From the NCBI GenBank assembly GCA_019747815.1, contig JAIEQJ010000049.1, positions 1 to 64,000 on the forward strand: a DNA stretch of 64,000 bases, in the 5' to 3' direction. Position 1 is the first letter of the stretch. Each line of letters begins with the position of its first letter. A model generated the notes under the pieces. The model saw only the letters and a program-made list of their open reading frames with translations. It searched no databases and was not told the DNA's origin. This document shows positions 35,591 to 44,775 of this stretch, piece by piece. Source of the DNA: Hyphomonadaceae bacterium (GTDB taxonomy: Bacteria > Pseudomonadota > Alphaproteobacteria > Rhizobiales > Hyphomicrobiaceae). Position numbers and translations under genes: made by a program.

Positions 35591-36343
35591 ATGGCAAGGC
35601 GGCAGCGGCCGGCACGGGAGGAGCCGGGCACAGGCCAACAGGGAGGCCAACAGGGAGGCCGGCGGCGTCCAAAGGCGAAGCCGGGCTCGCGACGCGGCAG
35701 CCGAGCGCCGGTGTCCGCCGCCGTGACGGCCAGCGGTCGCAAGGTCGATGCCGAGACGCGGCGCGAGGCGATCCTGGATGCGGCGCTCGCCGTGTTTGCC
35801 GAGCACGGCTACGAGGCCGCGCGGCTTGACGACATGGCCGCCAGGGCCGGTGTGGCCAAGGGTACGCTCTACCTCTACTTCAAGGACAAGGAAGCCCTTT
35901 TCGAAGCCCTGGTGCGCGGTGCCGTGTCACCGATCATGGGCCGGCTGGGCGAAGCCGCGGCGGCCCCGGGCATGACGGTGGCCAGCGTTCTCGAGCTCTT
36001 CTTCGCCATGTTCCAGAAGGAAGTGCTCGGCACCAGGCGCAAGCTCGTGCTGCGGCTCGTCATCTCGGAGGGACCGCGCTTTCCCGCGCTGGCGGAGTTC
36101 TACTACCGGGAGGTCGTCTCGCAGGGGCTGAAGATGATGCGTAACGTGGCGCGGCACGGCGTTGCCACCGGCGAGCTCTCAAGCGAAGCGCTGGCGCGCT
36201 TTCCCCAGTTGATCGTGGCGCCGCTGCTGCTGGCCACGATTTGGGATGGCCTGTTCTCCAAGATCGATCCGCTCGATGTCCCGGGACTGTTGCGTGCGCA
36301 TCGCGAGCTGCTGCTGGGTTTTTCCGCAAGGTCCGCACCATGA
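35591..36343 (+). CDS. TetR-family transcriptional regulator (CecR-like)
   Basis: A 250-residue repressor. A basic, Gly/Arg/Pro-rich N-terminal tail of about 55 residues precedes the DNA-binding domain: RREAILDAALAVFAEHGYEA, then the helix-turn-helix ARLDDMAARAGVAKGTLYLYFKDKEALF. The C-terminal helical domain from about residue 105 would bind a ligand and dimerise. The long basic tail is unusual. ATG 35591 or GTG 35576 could start it. Its stop overlaps the adaptor start (ATGA), and the operator at 35550-35573 is directly upstream. By analogy with E. coli CecR, it probably represses the operon until a drug binds. Confidence 0.88.
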   Translation: MARRQRPAREEPGTGQQGGQQGGRRRPKAKPGSRRGSRAPVSAAVTASGRKVDAETRREAILDAALAVFAEHGYEAARLDDMAARAGVAKGTLYLYFKDKEALFEALVRGAVSPIMGRLGEAAAAPGMTVASVLELFFAMFQKEVLGTRRKLVLRLVISEGPRFPALAEFYYREVVSQGLKMMRNVARHGVATGELSSEALARFPQLIVAPLLLATIWDGLFSKIDPLDVPGLLRAHRELLLGFSARSAP

Positions 36344-37152
36344 CACGAACCAGGCACGCAATGGCAGCCATCGTCCTCCTCACCGCAGCCGTCGGGACGG
36401 GTGCAGGCGCCTACCTCTATCTGCGTCCGACGGCCGAGCAAAGGAGCTTTCAGGGCTGGGTCGAGGCGTACCTGATCTTCGTGAGCCCGGATGAGGTGGG
36501 CCGGGTCGTCACGCTGTCGGTGCGGGAGGGTGATGCGGTTGAGACGGGGGCGGCGCTCTTCGCCCTCGATGACGATTTGCAGCGCGCCGCGGTGGCAGAG
36601 GCTGAGGCGGCCGTCGTCAATGCGCGCCAGGCCTACAGCCGTGCACGCGAGCTGTTGAGCAAGGCGGTCGGCTCGCAGAAGGCCTATGACGACGCCGAAT
36701 CCGTGCTGCGCACGGCTGAGGCGCGGCTGAACTCGGCCAAGACTCGGCTGCAACGCCGCCGCATGAACTCGCCCGTAACCGGTACGGTTCAGGAGGTGTA
36801 TTTCAGGGAAGGCGAGCTTGTGCAGGCTGGGCGGCCGATCGTGTCGCTGCTGCCGCCGGGCAACGTGAGAGTGCGCTTCTTCGTCCCCCAGGCTGTCCTG
36901 CCCACGGTGCACATCGGAGACAGGATTGCTGTGCAGTGCGACGGCTGCGCGAGCGATCTGGTGGCGCGCGTCAACTTCATCTCCGCACAGGCCGAGTTCA
37001 CGCCGCCGGTGATCTACAGCCGGGAAGAGCGCGCTCGCTTGGTGTTTCGCGTCGAGGCGATGCCCGCGCGTCCGGCGGACCTGCGGGTCGGCCAGCCGGT
37101 GTCGGTGGCGCTCCAGGGCACGGCGGGAGTGAGCCATGCGCGCAGGCGATAG
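36340..37152 (+). CDS. HlyD-family periplasmic adaptor (YbhG-like)
   Basis: Membrane-fusion protein of 270 residues. One N-terminal membrane helix (residues about 8-28) is followed by the half-lipoyl segment VVTLSVREGDAVETGAALFALDD, a short coiled coil (AEAEAAVVNARQAYSRARELL to RTAEARLNSAKTRLQRRR) and the second lipoyl half SPVTGTVQEVYFREGELVQAGRPIVSLL. It links an inner-membrane ABC exporter to the periplasm or outer membrane. It is translationally coupled to tetR upstream and overlaps the ATPase gene by 17 bases. Confidence 0.9.
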   Translation: MTRTRHAMAAIVLLTAAVGTGAGAYLYLRPTAEQRSFQGWVEAYLIFVSPDEVGRVVTLSVREGDAVETGAALFALDDDLQRAAVAEAEAAVVNARQAYSRARELLSKAVGSQKAYDDAESVLRTAEARLNSAKTRLQRRRMNSPVTGTVQEVYFREGELVQAGRPIVSLLPPGNVRVRFFVPQAVLPTVHIGDRIAVQCDGCASDLVARVNFISAQAEFTPPVIYSREERARLVFRVEAMPARPADLRVGQPVSVALQGTAGVSHARRR

Positions 37153-38080
37153 GCAGAACGGCACCGTTGCCGTCGAGGTGGAGGGGCTCAGCAAGTCCTT
37201 CGCCGGCAGGATGGTGGTGCGCAACCTGTCCATGCGCGTACTGCGCGGCCAGATCTACGGCTTCCTCGGCCCCAACGGCTCCGGCAAGACCACGACGCTG
37301 CGCATGCTGTGCGGCCTGCTCACGCCGGATGGCGGAACGGGCAGGGCGCTCGGCTACGACATCCTGACCGAGCGCGATAGGATCAAGCGCCATGTGGGAT
37401 ACATGACGCAGCGCTTCAGTCTGTATCAGGACCTCTCCATTCAGGAAAATCTTGAATTCGTCGCCCGCATTTACGGTCTCGCCAGTCCAGAGCAGGAAGC
37501 AAAGGCCGCCGTCGAGCGGCTGGGTCTTGTCGGCCGCGAACACCAGCTTGCCGGCGCGCTGTCGGGCGGCTGGAAGCAGCGGCTGGCGCTCGGTGCCTGC
37601 ATCCTGCCCAAGCCCGAGCTGCTCCTGCTCGACGAACCGACCGCTGGCGTCGATCCCAAGGCGCGTCGCGAGTTCTGGGCCGAGATCCACAAGCTTGCGG
37701 CGGAGGGCATGACGGTGCTCGTCTCCACCCACTACATGGACGAGGCCGAGCGCTGCCACGAGATCGCGTATATCGCCTACGGCGAGCTGCTGGCCCAGGG
37801 CACAATTCCCAAGGTCATCGAGAACTCTCATCTCAAGACCTACACGGTTAGCGGGCCCGACCTGCAGTCCTTGGCCAACCGGCTTCTCGGCATTCCCGGC
37901 ATCGACATGGTCGCGCCGTTCGGAGCGAGCCTGCACGTGGCCGGCCGCGATGCGTCGGCGCTCGATGCGGCGGTTGCCCGATTTCGCGACGAGCGCGAGC
38001 TGAGCTGGACCTTGTCGTCGCCGTCGCTGGAGGATGTCTTCATCGACCTGATGAGCCGCTCGCAGGACAATTTCCGATGA
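37136..38080 (+). CDS. ABC exporter ATP-binding protein (YbhF-like, single domain)
   Basis: ATPase of 314 residues with FLGPNGSGKTTTLRMLCGL (Walker A), LSGGWKQRLALGACIL (signature), LLLLDEPTAGVDPKARREFW (Walker B) and VSTHYMDEAERCHE (H-loop). It is of the CcmA/DrrA type used with ABC-2 permeases. E. coli YbhF carries two such domains; this protein has only one and so should act as a homodimer. It overlaps both neighbours, so the operon is tightly coupled. Confidence 0.92.
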   Translation: MRAGDRQNGTVAVEVEGLSKSFAGRMVVRNLSMRVLRGQIYGFLGPNGSGKTTTLRMLCGLLTPDGGTGRALGYDILTERDRIKRHVGYMTQRFSLYQDLSIQENLEFVARIYGLASPEQEAKAAVERLGLVGREHQLAGALSGGWKQRLALGACILPKPELLLLDEPTAGVDPKARREFWAEIHKLAAEGMTVLVSTHYMDEAERCHEIAYIAYGELLAQGTIPKVIENSHLKTYTVSGPDLQSLANRLLGIPGIDMVAPFGASLHVAGRDASALDAAVARFRDERELSWTLSSPSLEDVFIDLMSRSQDNFR

Positions 38081-39195
38081 TGCTGACGCGTACACGCGCC
38101 ATGTTCATCAAGGAGTTCGTGCAGCTCCGCCGCGACCGTCTCACGTTCGCCACGATGATTTTCATCCCTGTCGTGCAGCTTCTGCTGTTCGGCTATGCGA
38201 TCAACACCACGCCGCGCCACCTGCCGACCGCCGTGCTGGTGCATGAGGACAGCGATCTCGGCCGTTCCATTCTCGCAGCGCTCAGCAACACCTCCTACTT
38301 CAAGGTGACCAGACTCGCGCGCTCGGAAGCCGAGATGGACCATTGGATCAGGTCGGGGGAAGTTCTGTTCGGTGTTGAAATCCCGGCCGGCTTCGAGCGC
38401 AGTGTACGGCGCGGCGACCGGCCGGCGTTGCTGGTGGTTGCGGACGCGAGCGATCCGGTGGCGTCAGGAACCGCGCTTGGCGCGCTGGAAGGTGTCGTGC
38501 GCACGGCACTCACGCGCGATCGCGGCCTGCCCGAGACTGCCGAGCAATCGGCCGCGTTCGAGATCCGCCAGCACCGCCGCTACAATCCGGCAGCGGTCAC
38601 GAGCCTCAATATCGTGCCCGGTCTGCTCGGCACCATTCTCACCATGACCATGCTGATCTTCACAGCGCTGTCCGTTACGCGCGAGGTGGAGCGCGGGACC
38701 ATGGAAAGTCTGCTCGCCATGCCTATCGAGCCGATCGAGATCATGCTGGGCAAGATTGCACCCTATGTCGCCATTGGCTTCATCCAGGCCGCGCTGATCA
38801 TCGCGCTGGGCATCATCCTCTTCGAGGTACCGGTGGTGGGCAGCCTGCCCTTGCTGGCGGCGCTTTCCACCCTCTTCATCGCCACCAACCTTTCCATTGG
38901 CTACACCTTCTCGACCGTGGCGCAGAACCAGCTGCAGGCCATCCAGATGTCATTCATGTTCTTCCTGCCCAACATCCTGCTGTCTGGCTTCATGTTTCCC
39001 TTTGCAGGCATGCCGCGCTGGGCGCAGTGGGTGGGCGAGATGCTGCCGCTGACGCACTATATCCGCATCGTGCGCGGCATCATGCTGAAGGGCGCCACGC
39101 TCTATGACGTGCACGGCGAAGCGCTGGCGCTGCTCGGCCTCATGCTGCTTGCGATGACGCTGGCGGTTCGGCGTTTTCGCCGGACCCTGGATTGA
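38077..39195 (+). CDS. ABC-2 type permease (YbhS/YbhR-like)
   Basis: Exporter membrane subunit of 372 residues. The N-terminus MFIKEFVQLRRDRLTFATMIFIPVVQLLLFGYAI gives the amphipathic connector and first helix, followed by an extracytoplasmic domain of about 150 residues, then five helices with VTREVERGTMESLLAMPIEPIEIMLGK. E. coli has two paralogous permeases (YbhS, YbhR); only one is present here. Its last 56 bases overlap the convergent GGDEF-EAL gene, which is unusual. Confidence 0.9.
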   Translation: MMLTRTRAMFIKEFVQLRRDRLTFATMIFIPVVQLLLFGYAINTTPRHLPTAVLVHEDSDLGRSILAALSNTSYFKVTRLARSEAEMDHWIRSGEVLFGVEIPAGFERSVRRGDRPALLVVADASDPVASGTALGALEGVVRTALTRDRGLPETAEQSAAFEIRQHRRYNPAAVTSLNIVPGLLGTILTMTMLIFTALSVTREVERGTMESLLAMPIEPIEIMLGKIAPYVAIGFIQAALIIALGIILFEVPVVGSLPLLAALSTLFIATNLSIGYTFSTVAQNQLQAIQMSFMFFLPNILLSGFMFPFAGMPRWAQWVGEMLPLTHYIRIVRGIMLKGATLYDVHGEALALLGLMLLAMTLAVRRFRRTLD

Positions 39196-41668
39196 GCGGC
39201 CCCTGCGCCTCCAGCAGCCGGGTGCTGGCGGGCGTGGACGCTGCGCGTGCCATCAGGAAGGCCTCCACCTTGCCCGCAGACATCGGCGGGCCGAGAAGGC
39301 TGCCCTGACCGTTTCTGCACCCCCAGCTCCGCAGCCTGTCGAGCTGATCGAAGTCTTGCACGCCTTCTGCCACCGTCGTCATGCGCAGACTGGCACCGAG
39401 TGCAACCATCGCCTCCACGATGGCACGGGCCTCCAGGCTGCGCTCGATGTCGGCGACGAGGGTCTCGTTGATCTTGATCTTGTCGAAGGGGAAGACGCGC
39501 AGGCCCGAGAGCGAGCAGCGGCCGGTGCCGAAGTCGTCCATGGCAATGCCTACACCGAGTTGGCGTAGCTGGTGCAGGATGGCCAGCGTATTCGGGCCCT
39601 CCTGCAGGAGGGATTCGGTGATCTCCAGCTCGAGGCGATGCGGCGACAACCCGGACTGCACCAGCGCCTGCAGCACGCTCTCGGTCAGATTGCGCTTCAG
39701 AAATTGCACGGACGATACATTGATGGCGACGTTGATCGGGGTCGGCCAGTGCGCGGCCTGTGCGCAGCCCTGTCGCAGCGCCCAGCACCCGACCTCGGCC
39801 ATGAGTCCCATATCCTCGGCGATGGCGAAGAGCTCGCCGGGAGGAATGAGGCCGCGTTCGGGATGGTGCCAGCGCAGCAGGGCCTCGAACCCGGTCGTCT
39901 GCTCCGAGGTGAGACAGACGATGGGCTGGTAGAGCAATTCGAGCGCTTCCTCCTTGAGGGCCTTACGCAGGTCGACCTCGAGGCCTCGGCGGGCCTGGAC
40001 CTGCACCTGCATCTGCGGCTCGAAGAACGAGAAGCCGCGGCGGCCGGTGCCCTTGGTGCGATACAGCGCAAGGTCGGCGTTCTTCATGAGCTTGTCGGCA
40101 TCCGTGCCGTCGCGCGGGGCCAGCGTCATGCCGATGCTGGCGCCGATGTCGATGCGGTTGCCGTCGATCTCGTAGGGCGCGCTCACGGCCGCGACGATGC
40201 GGGTGGCCAGGGCTTCCGTCTGGTATGGATCGCGCACGCCGCTCTGGACGATGGCAAATTCGTCCCCGCCGAGCCGGGCGACGATGTCGCCCTGACGCAC
40301 GCAGCTCAGCAGCCGCTTGCTCACGTGCTTGAGGAGTATATCGCCGACGGGATGTCCGAGGGTGTCGTTGACCGCCTTGAAGTGATCGAGATCGAGGCAG
40401 AGCACAGCAAATCCCCGTCCCCGCCCAAGTCGCTGCAGGCTCTGTTCCAAGTGCTCCCGGAACAGCATGCGATTGGCCAGGCCCGTCAGCGCGTCGTGGC
40501 GCGCAAGATGCGTGATCCGCTCTTCCTGATGCCGCCGTTCCGTCACGTCCTCGTGCAGCGATACCCAGCCGCCGCCCCTGAGCGGCTGGCGCGACACCTC
40601 GATAATGCGGCCGCTTCCAAACTCGATGGTGAGGGACGGCGAGAGGTGCGTGCTGTTGACGGATTGTTCGGCTGTTTCCGAATGGCGAGCCCCCTTTCTG
40701 GCGCGGTGCTCCCAGAAAGTGCAGCGGGCCGTGCCCGGCCGTGTCAGCTCGGCCGGCACGTCGTACATTTCGGCGAACTGCCTGTTGCACATGAGCAGGC
40801 GTTCTTGTGCATCGAACATGGTCAGGCCCAGCGGCATATTGTTGATCGCCGCGTCGAGCTGCAGATTGAGACGCTCGAAATCCGCCTTCTTGTTCAATAG
40901 CTCGACGGACTTGGCCTTGAACACCGTCACCGAGCGTGCCAGCTCGCCGAACTCATCCTGGTCGCTGATGCCGGGAACTTCCACCGAGGTGTCGTTGCGC
41001 GCGAGCCGGGTCAGGGCCGAGCCGATGTCGCGCATGCGGGCCAGCATCCGGCGCAGCAGCAGCAGGCAGAGGGGAGCGATCAATAGACCGGTCACAGCCG
41101 AGGCGGCGCCCATCCAGCTCGTCAGGGCGCGGGCTTGACGCGCGAGCCCTGCAAGGCTGTCGGCGGCGATCGTGGTGCGTGCCTTTTCTTCCGAGAGCAC
41201 CTCGAGGGTGAGGCCGTCAGCCGCAGATGCATAGCGCATGCTGGCGGCGACGGCTTGCTCGCCCTGCTGATGGCGCGCAAGCTCGAAGACCGAGCCTCCC
41301 TGCGAGGTGAGAAGCGCAAACCGCTGCGAAAGCTTTTCGTTCCGCTCGGGTGCGATGCGGTCGATGAGGCCGGCGATTGTCATGCTGAGTTCGCGATAGA
41401 CGAGCTCGTCCTGCGCGTTGGTGGCGGGGGAGGCGAACGGCGCGGTTGCCACCATGCGCCGATGCTGCTCCAGCAGCACCTGCAGGCGTGCCGCTAGCGC
41501 GACCGCGCCGAAGCCCTCGCTGCGGATGCGGCTGACCACATTTTCCGCCTCGCTTGCGAAGTGAATGCTGGCGGCGGCAAGCACGTAGATCATCGCCAGG
41601 AACAGGGCGAGGATGCCGTAGAGCTTGGTTGCAATTCGTGGGCTGGGGAGCCCCCGTCTGACCGGCAT
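39140..41668 (-). CDS. Membrane sensor with HAMP, PAS, GGDEF and EAL domains
   Basis: Cyclic-di-GMP metabolism protein of 842 residues. Helices at about 15-35 and 185-207 bracket a periplasmic sensor; HAMP follows (about 205-260), then a PAS-like domain (LDAAINNMPLGLTMFDAQERLLMCN, about 270-390). The GGDEF domain (about 395-555) keeps LGGDEFAIV and an RQGD inhibitory site five residues before it. The EAL domain (about 560-815) keeps FEALLRW, the EITES glutamate, AMDDFGTG and AEGV. All catalytic motifs look intact, so it could both make and break c-di-GMP. A short Pro/Ser tail ends it. It stands alone and its 3' end overlaps the ABC permease gene. Confidence 0.93.
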   Translation of the reverse strand: MPVRRGLPSPRIATKLYGILALFLAMIYVLAAASIHFASEAENVVSRIRSEGFGAVALAARLQVLLEQHRRMVATAPFASPATNAQDELVYRELSMTIAGLIDRIAPERNEKLSQRFALLTSQGGSVFELARHQQGEQAVAASMRYASAADGLTLEVLSEEKARTTIAADSLAGLARQARALTSWMGAASAVTGLLIAPLCLLLLRRMLARMRDIGSALTRLARNDTSVEVPGISDQDEFGELARSVTVFKAKSVELLNKKADFERLNLQLDAAINNMPLGLTMFDAQERLLMCNRQFAEMYDVPAELTRPGTARCTFWEHRARKGARHSETAEQSVNSTHLSPSLTIEFGSGRIIEVSRQPLRGGGWVSLHEDVTERRHQEERITHLARHDALTGLANRMLFREHLEQSLQRLGRGRGFAVLCLDLDHFKAVNDTLGHPVGDILLKHVSKRLLSCVRQGDIVARLGGDEFAIVQSGVRDPYQTEALATRIVAAVSAPYEIDGNRIDIGASIGMTLAPRDGTDADKLMKNADLALYRTKGTGRRGFSFFEPQMQVQVQARRGLEVDLRKALKEEALELLYQPIVCLTSEQTTGFEALLRWHHPERGLIPPGELFAIAEDMGLMAEVGCWALRQGCAQAAHWPTPINVAINVSSVQFLKRNLTESVLQALVQSGLSPHRLELEITESLLQEGPNTLAILHQLRQLGVGIAMDDFGTGRCSLSGLRVFPFDKIKINETLVADIERSLEARAIVEAMVALGASLRMTTVAEGVQDFDQLDRLRSWGCRNGQGSLLGPPMSAGKVEAFLMARAASTPASTRLLEAQGPLNPGSGENAEPPASSQAA

Positions 41669-41827
41669 TGCTCGTCCACTCGGAAGAAGTTGGCGAGGTC
41701 ACGCCCGGCTGCCCCAGCTCGAACAGCCAGCGCCGATCGTTCTAGGAAGCAGAGCTTAAGAAGCCGGTTAGCAAGCGTGTGAATTTTTAGGCAATATGTG
41801 CGCGCCGCCCATGCGGGGCGTGCCTCC

Positions 41828-42268
41828 TCACCACTTTCCGGTGTTCGGCATCGATGCCCACGGCTCTTGCTTGGGCAAAGTTTCGCCCTTCTGCAGGAGC
41901 TCGATGGAGATGTTGTCGGGGGAGCGGACAAAGGCCATGCGGCCGTCGCGCGGAGGGCGGTTGATGGTGATGCCCGCCTGCATGAGACGATCGCAGGTGG
42001 CATAGATGTCGTCGACCTCGAACGCCAGATGGCCGAAGTTGCGGCCCTCGCCGTAGATCTCGGGGTCCCAATTGTAGGTCAGCTCCAGGAGCGGTGCCTT
42101 TTCGCTTGCTGCGCGGCTGGCATCCTTGGGCGCCGCGAGGAAGATCAGCGTGAACCGGCCGGCCTCGCTCTCCATGCGCCGCACTTCCTGCATGCCGAGC
42201 TTCTTGCAGTAGAAATCCAGGCTCTTCTCGACATCGGTGACGCGAACCATCGTGTGCAGATACCGCAA
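41828..42268 (-). CDS. gloA: Lactoylglutathione lyase (glyoxalase I)
   Basis: A 146-residue VOC-fold enzyme that converts the methylglyoxal-glutathione hemithioacetal to lactoylglutathione. Metal ligands are all visible: His in RYLHTMVRV, Glu in LLELTYNW, His in [11 protein letters not shown] and Glu in [20 protein letters not shown] and [10 protein letters not shown] are also typical. The start is a TTG at 42268, because an AGGAGG ribosome site lies 7 bases upstream and the protein then begins [10 protein letters not shown] as in the family; the frame is open far upstream but without similarity. Confidence 0.93.
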   Translation of the reverse strand: MRYLHTMVRVTDVEKSLDFYCKKLGMQEVRRMESEAGRFTLIFLAAPKDASRAASEKAPLLELTYNWDPEIYGEGRNFGHLAFEVDDIYATCDRLMQAGITINRPPRDGRMAFVRSPDNISIELLQKGETLPKQEPWASMPNTGKW

Positions 42269-42915
42269 CGGAGCCTCCTGCGCGTGGGGGTTGGCAATTG
42301 GAGCAGGATGCGTCGGCGCCGGCGCATCCGCAACATCCGTTGCCGTGCGCCGAGGGCTGGCGCGCCGTCTCGAAGCCGAGGGGGTGCTCAGGTTCTTTTG
42401 CACGCCTCTTGGGCGATGGGCTCGGGCGGTGTGCGAGGTGATCCCTGTCCAATTCTGGGCCGAAGGCGCAGTGGGGGAGAACGCGCAAGCAATGGAAATT
42501 CCTCCGCCTTGCGACAGGATCGGAGAGTTTGTCTCTAAGCTACGCCACAGCAACACGAATCAGTATTTCGGCGGGTCGAGGCGAATCTATCCAAGTCTTC
42601 AAGAAAATTTGGTCTCTTATTCAAAGTTTTCCCCAGATTAGTATTTTCTGAGGTGCTGCAAAAAAGCTACGCGATCAGGCATTTCAGCGCCTTAGCCTCG
42701 CAGGTAGGCCCCAATTGCTTGGAATTCTCCTGGTTGTAAAGCTTGCGGACCACGGAAAATCATTTGGACACGCCATCGGCAATCACTATAGGTTCGCCTC
42801 GCTGCCGGGTGCGGTCGGTTGAGTCGAGAGGGCAAATTCGACGAGGCCGATACTGATCCGGCGGAAGTAAGTAAGGACCAAGTCTATGTAAATCCATAGT
42901 GAGCGGGGTAAGCTT
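42269..42915. other. AT-rich divergent intergenic region and long csp leader
   Basis: About 650 bases between gloA and the cold-shock gene. From about 42545 to 42780 it is notably AT-richer than its surroundings, with runs such as AAGAAAATTTGG and GCAAAAAAGC. A small plus-strand frame at 42237-42641 overlaps gloA and has no recognisable product. The stretch should contain the gloA promoter and a long 5' untranslated leader for the cold-shock gene. A GCGGGGTAAGC element precedes the csp ATG. Confidence 0.5.
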
Positions 42916-43500
42916 ATGGGTGATAACAAGTTCCCTCCACAAACGGGGGCTGAACCAACCGGCACGGAGTCGACAGGCGGGCTCGAAGTCTTCGAAATTG
43001 CCGGAACTATCAAATGGTTCGACGTTTCCAAGGGTTATGGCTTCATCGTTCCCGACAATGGGCTGGCAGACGTGCTCTTGCATGTGACCTGCCTGCGGGC
43101 CGGTGGCTATCAGACGGCCTATGAGGGGGCTCGGGTGCATTGTCAGGTGCTGAACCGCCCGAGGGGATTGCAGGCCTTTCGCGTGCTCAGCATGGACGAG
43201 AGCACCGCAATCCATCCCTCCCAGCTCCCGCAGCGCACTCATGTCGTTGTCCAGGCGGAGAGTGACTGGGAGCGGGCAATGGTCAAGTGGTTCAACCGGG
43301 TCCGCGGCTTTGGCTTCCTCACCCGCGGCGAGGGTACACCGGACATTTTTGTGCATATGGAGACGCTGCGCCGGTTCGGTTTTACGGAGCTGCGGCCACA
43401 GCAGATCGTGCAGGTCCGGTGGGGCATGGGCGAGAAGGGCTGCATGGCCGCAGAGCTCAGACCTGAAGGGGTCCAGCCGGGGTTCCCTCCGTCCCACTAA
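42916..43500 (+). CDS. Double cold-shock-domain protein
   Basis: A 194-residue nucleic-acid-binding protein with two cold-shock domains, an arrangement common in alphaproteobacteria. Domain 1 (about residues 28-92) has [19 protein letters not shown] (RNP1-like) and [10 protein letters not shown] (RNP2-like); domain 2 (about 120-185) has [19 protein letters not shown] and [11 protein letters not shown]. The linker is short. It probably melts RNA structures in stress or stationary phase. A long AT-rich leader precedes it and a strong terminator follows. Confidence 0.93.
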   Translation: MGDNKFPPQTGAEPTGTESTGGLEVFEIAGTIKWFDVSKGYGFIVPDNGLADVLLHVTCLRAGGYQTAYEGARVHCQVLNRPRGLQAFRVLSMDESTAIHPSQLPQRTHVVVQAESDWERAMVKWFNRVRGFGFLTRGEGTPDIFVHMETLRRFGFTELRPQQIVQVRWGMGEKGCMAAELRPEGVQPGFPPSH

Positions 43501-43533
43501 AGGCCGGTTCCTGGCCACCGGCTTGCTTTGTCC

Positions 43534-43566
43534 GGGGCTGCCTCCACGGCGGCCCCGTTTCATTTT
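43534..43566 (+). terminator. Rho-independent terminator after the cold-shock gene
   Basis: Nine-pair stem GGGGCTGCC-tccac-GGCGGCCCC (one G-T pair) followed by GTTTCATTTT. A second weaker hairpin GCCGGT/ACCGGC lies just before, at 43503-43522. It also lies beyond the end of the convergent ABC gene. Confidence 0.75.
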
Positions 43567-43604
43567 GTCCGCGCCGCTCGCCGGGCATGCCGGGGACATT
43601 GCCC

Positions 43605-44717
43605 CTACTGGTCCCCGTCGCCGGTGGCCTCTGCGGGATAGGCCCAGCACAGGGCCGGCGGCAGCATGACGGCAACGTCGCAGCCGACCGGATAACGCAC
43701 CTTCGTGCCGAGTTCGAGGGCATCGATACGGCTGCCCAGCACATCGAGCTCGTAGACCGTCTGCGTGCCCTGATACCTGGTCCCGGCGACCCGTCCGGTG
43801 AACGTGTTCGGCTCGGCCGCACCGTTGGAGCCGAGGCGGACATTCTCCGGCCGCACCGCGATCTTCACCGCCGCGCCGGCCTCGATCGTTGCCGGCAACC
43901 ACGCCGAAAGCTGCTGGCCGTGCCCGGCTTCGACTTGCCCGAACTCCCCATTGCGGATCAGCACGCGGCCGTCGAGCAGGTTGGATGCACCCGTGAAGTT
44001 CGCAACGAACAGGTCCGCCGGGCGATTGTAGAGCTCGTCGGCCGAAGCCATCTGCAGCAGCCTGCCGTCGCGCATGACGCCGATGCGGTCACCGAGCACG
44101 ACCGCTTCCGCCTGATCATGCGTGACGTAGAGGGCCGTCACCCCCGTCTGCTTGATGATGCGGCGCAGGTCATCCCGCAGCCGGATGCGCAGCTTGGCGT
44201 CGAGATTGGAGAGCGGCTCGTCCAGCAGGAGCAGCCGCGGCTGGTAGACGAGGCTGCGCGCGAGCGCAACACGCTGCATCTGGCCACCCGACAGCGATAC
44301 CACGGGGCGGTCGGCATAGGCCGAGAGCCCCACCAGCTCAAGCGCTTCGCCAACCCGGCGGTTGCGCTCGGTGCGGTGGGTCTTGCGGGTGCGCAGAGGG
44401 TAGGCCACGTTCTGCTGAACCGTCATGTGCGGCCACACCGCATAGGATTGGAACACCATGCCGATGTTGCGCAGACGCGGTGGTGTGAGGATGGCCGCTT
44501 CGGGAGCGGATACGACGGTGCCGCTGATGGCGATTGTGCCGGAGGTTGGATGTTCCAGGCCTGCCACACAGCGCAGCGTCGTCGTCTTGCCGCAGCCTGA
44601 AGGACCCAGCAGAACCACAATCTCGCCGGCGTCGATGCAAAAGTTCATGTCGTCCACGGCGGCGATGCCGGTGCCGAACACCTTGCGCAAACGTTCGACT
44701 TTCAGTTCCGCCGACAT
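43605..44717 (-). CDS. ABC importer ATP-binding protein (PotA/FbpC type)
   Basis: ATPase of 370 residues with LLGPSGCGKTTTLRCVAGLE (Walker A), VFQSYAVWPHMTVQQNVAYPL (Q-loop), LSGGQMQRVALARSL (signature) and LLLLDEPLSNLDAKLR (Walker B), plus a C-terminal TOBE domain from about residue 285 (VRPENVRLG). The ATG at 44717 has a GAGGAGGG site. It is the last gene of a minus-strand importer operon, permease then receptor then ATPase. The family serves iron(III), thiamine, phosphonate or polyamines; substrate is not evident. Confidence 0.92.
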   Translation of the reverse strand: MSAELKVERLRKVFGTGIAAVDDMNFCIDAGEIVVLLGPSGCGKTTTLRCVAGLEHPTSGTIAISGTVVSAPEAAILTPPRLRNIGMVFQSYAVWPHMTVQQNVAYPLRTRKTHRTERNRRVGEALELVGLSAYADRPVVSLSGGQMQRVALARSLVYQPRLLLLDEPLSNLDAKLRIRLRDDLRRIIKQTGVTALYVTHDQAEAVVLGDRIGVMRDGRLLQMASADELYNRPADLFVANFTGASNLLDGRVLIRNGEFGQVEAGHGQQLSAWLPATIEAGAAVKIAVRPENVRLGSNGAAEPNTFTGRVAGTRYQGTQTVYELDVLGSRIDALELGTKVRYPVGCDVAVMLPPALCWAYPAEATGDGDQ

Positions 44718-44775
44718 TGACCCTCCTCGAGGCCGCAATGTCCGGTCGGTGGCCGGTTCGGCCGCCCACCTGCCG

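Noticed and set aside
34797..35726. Long open frames on both strands in the hairpin-rich region (also 34837-35475 and 34865-35494)
   Set aside because: Products are Arg/Pro/Gly/Ala-rich, contain no recognisable motif, overlap each other and run through palindromes and the TetR operator.
42237..42641. 134-codon plus-strand frame before the cold-shock gene
   Set aside because: Its first part is antisense to gloA and its ribosome site; no recognisable product and composition changes midway.
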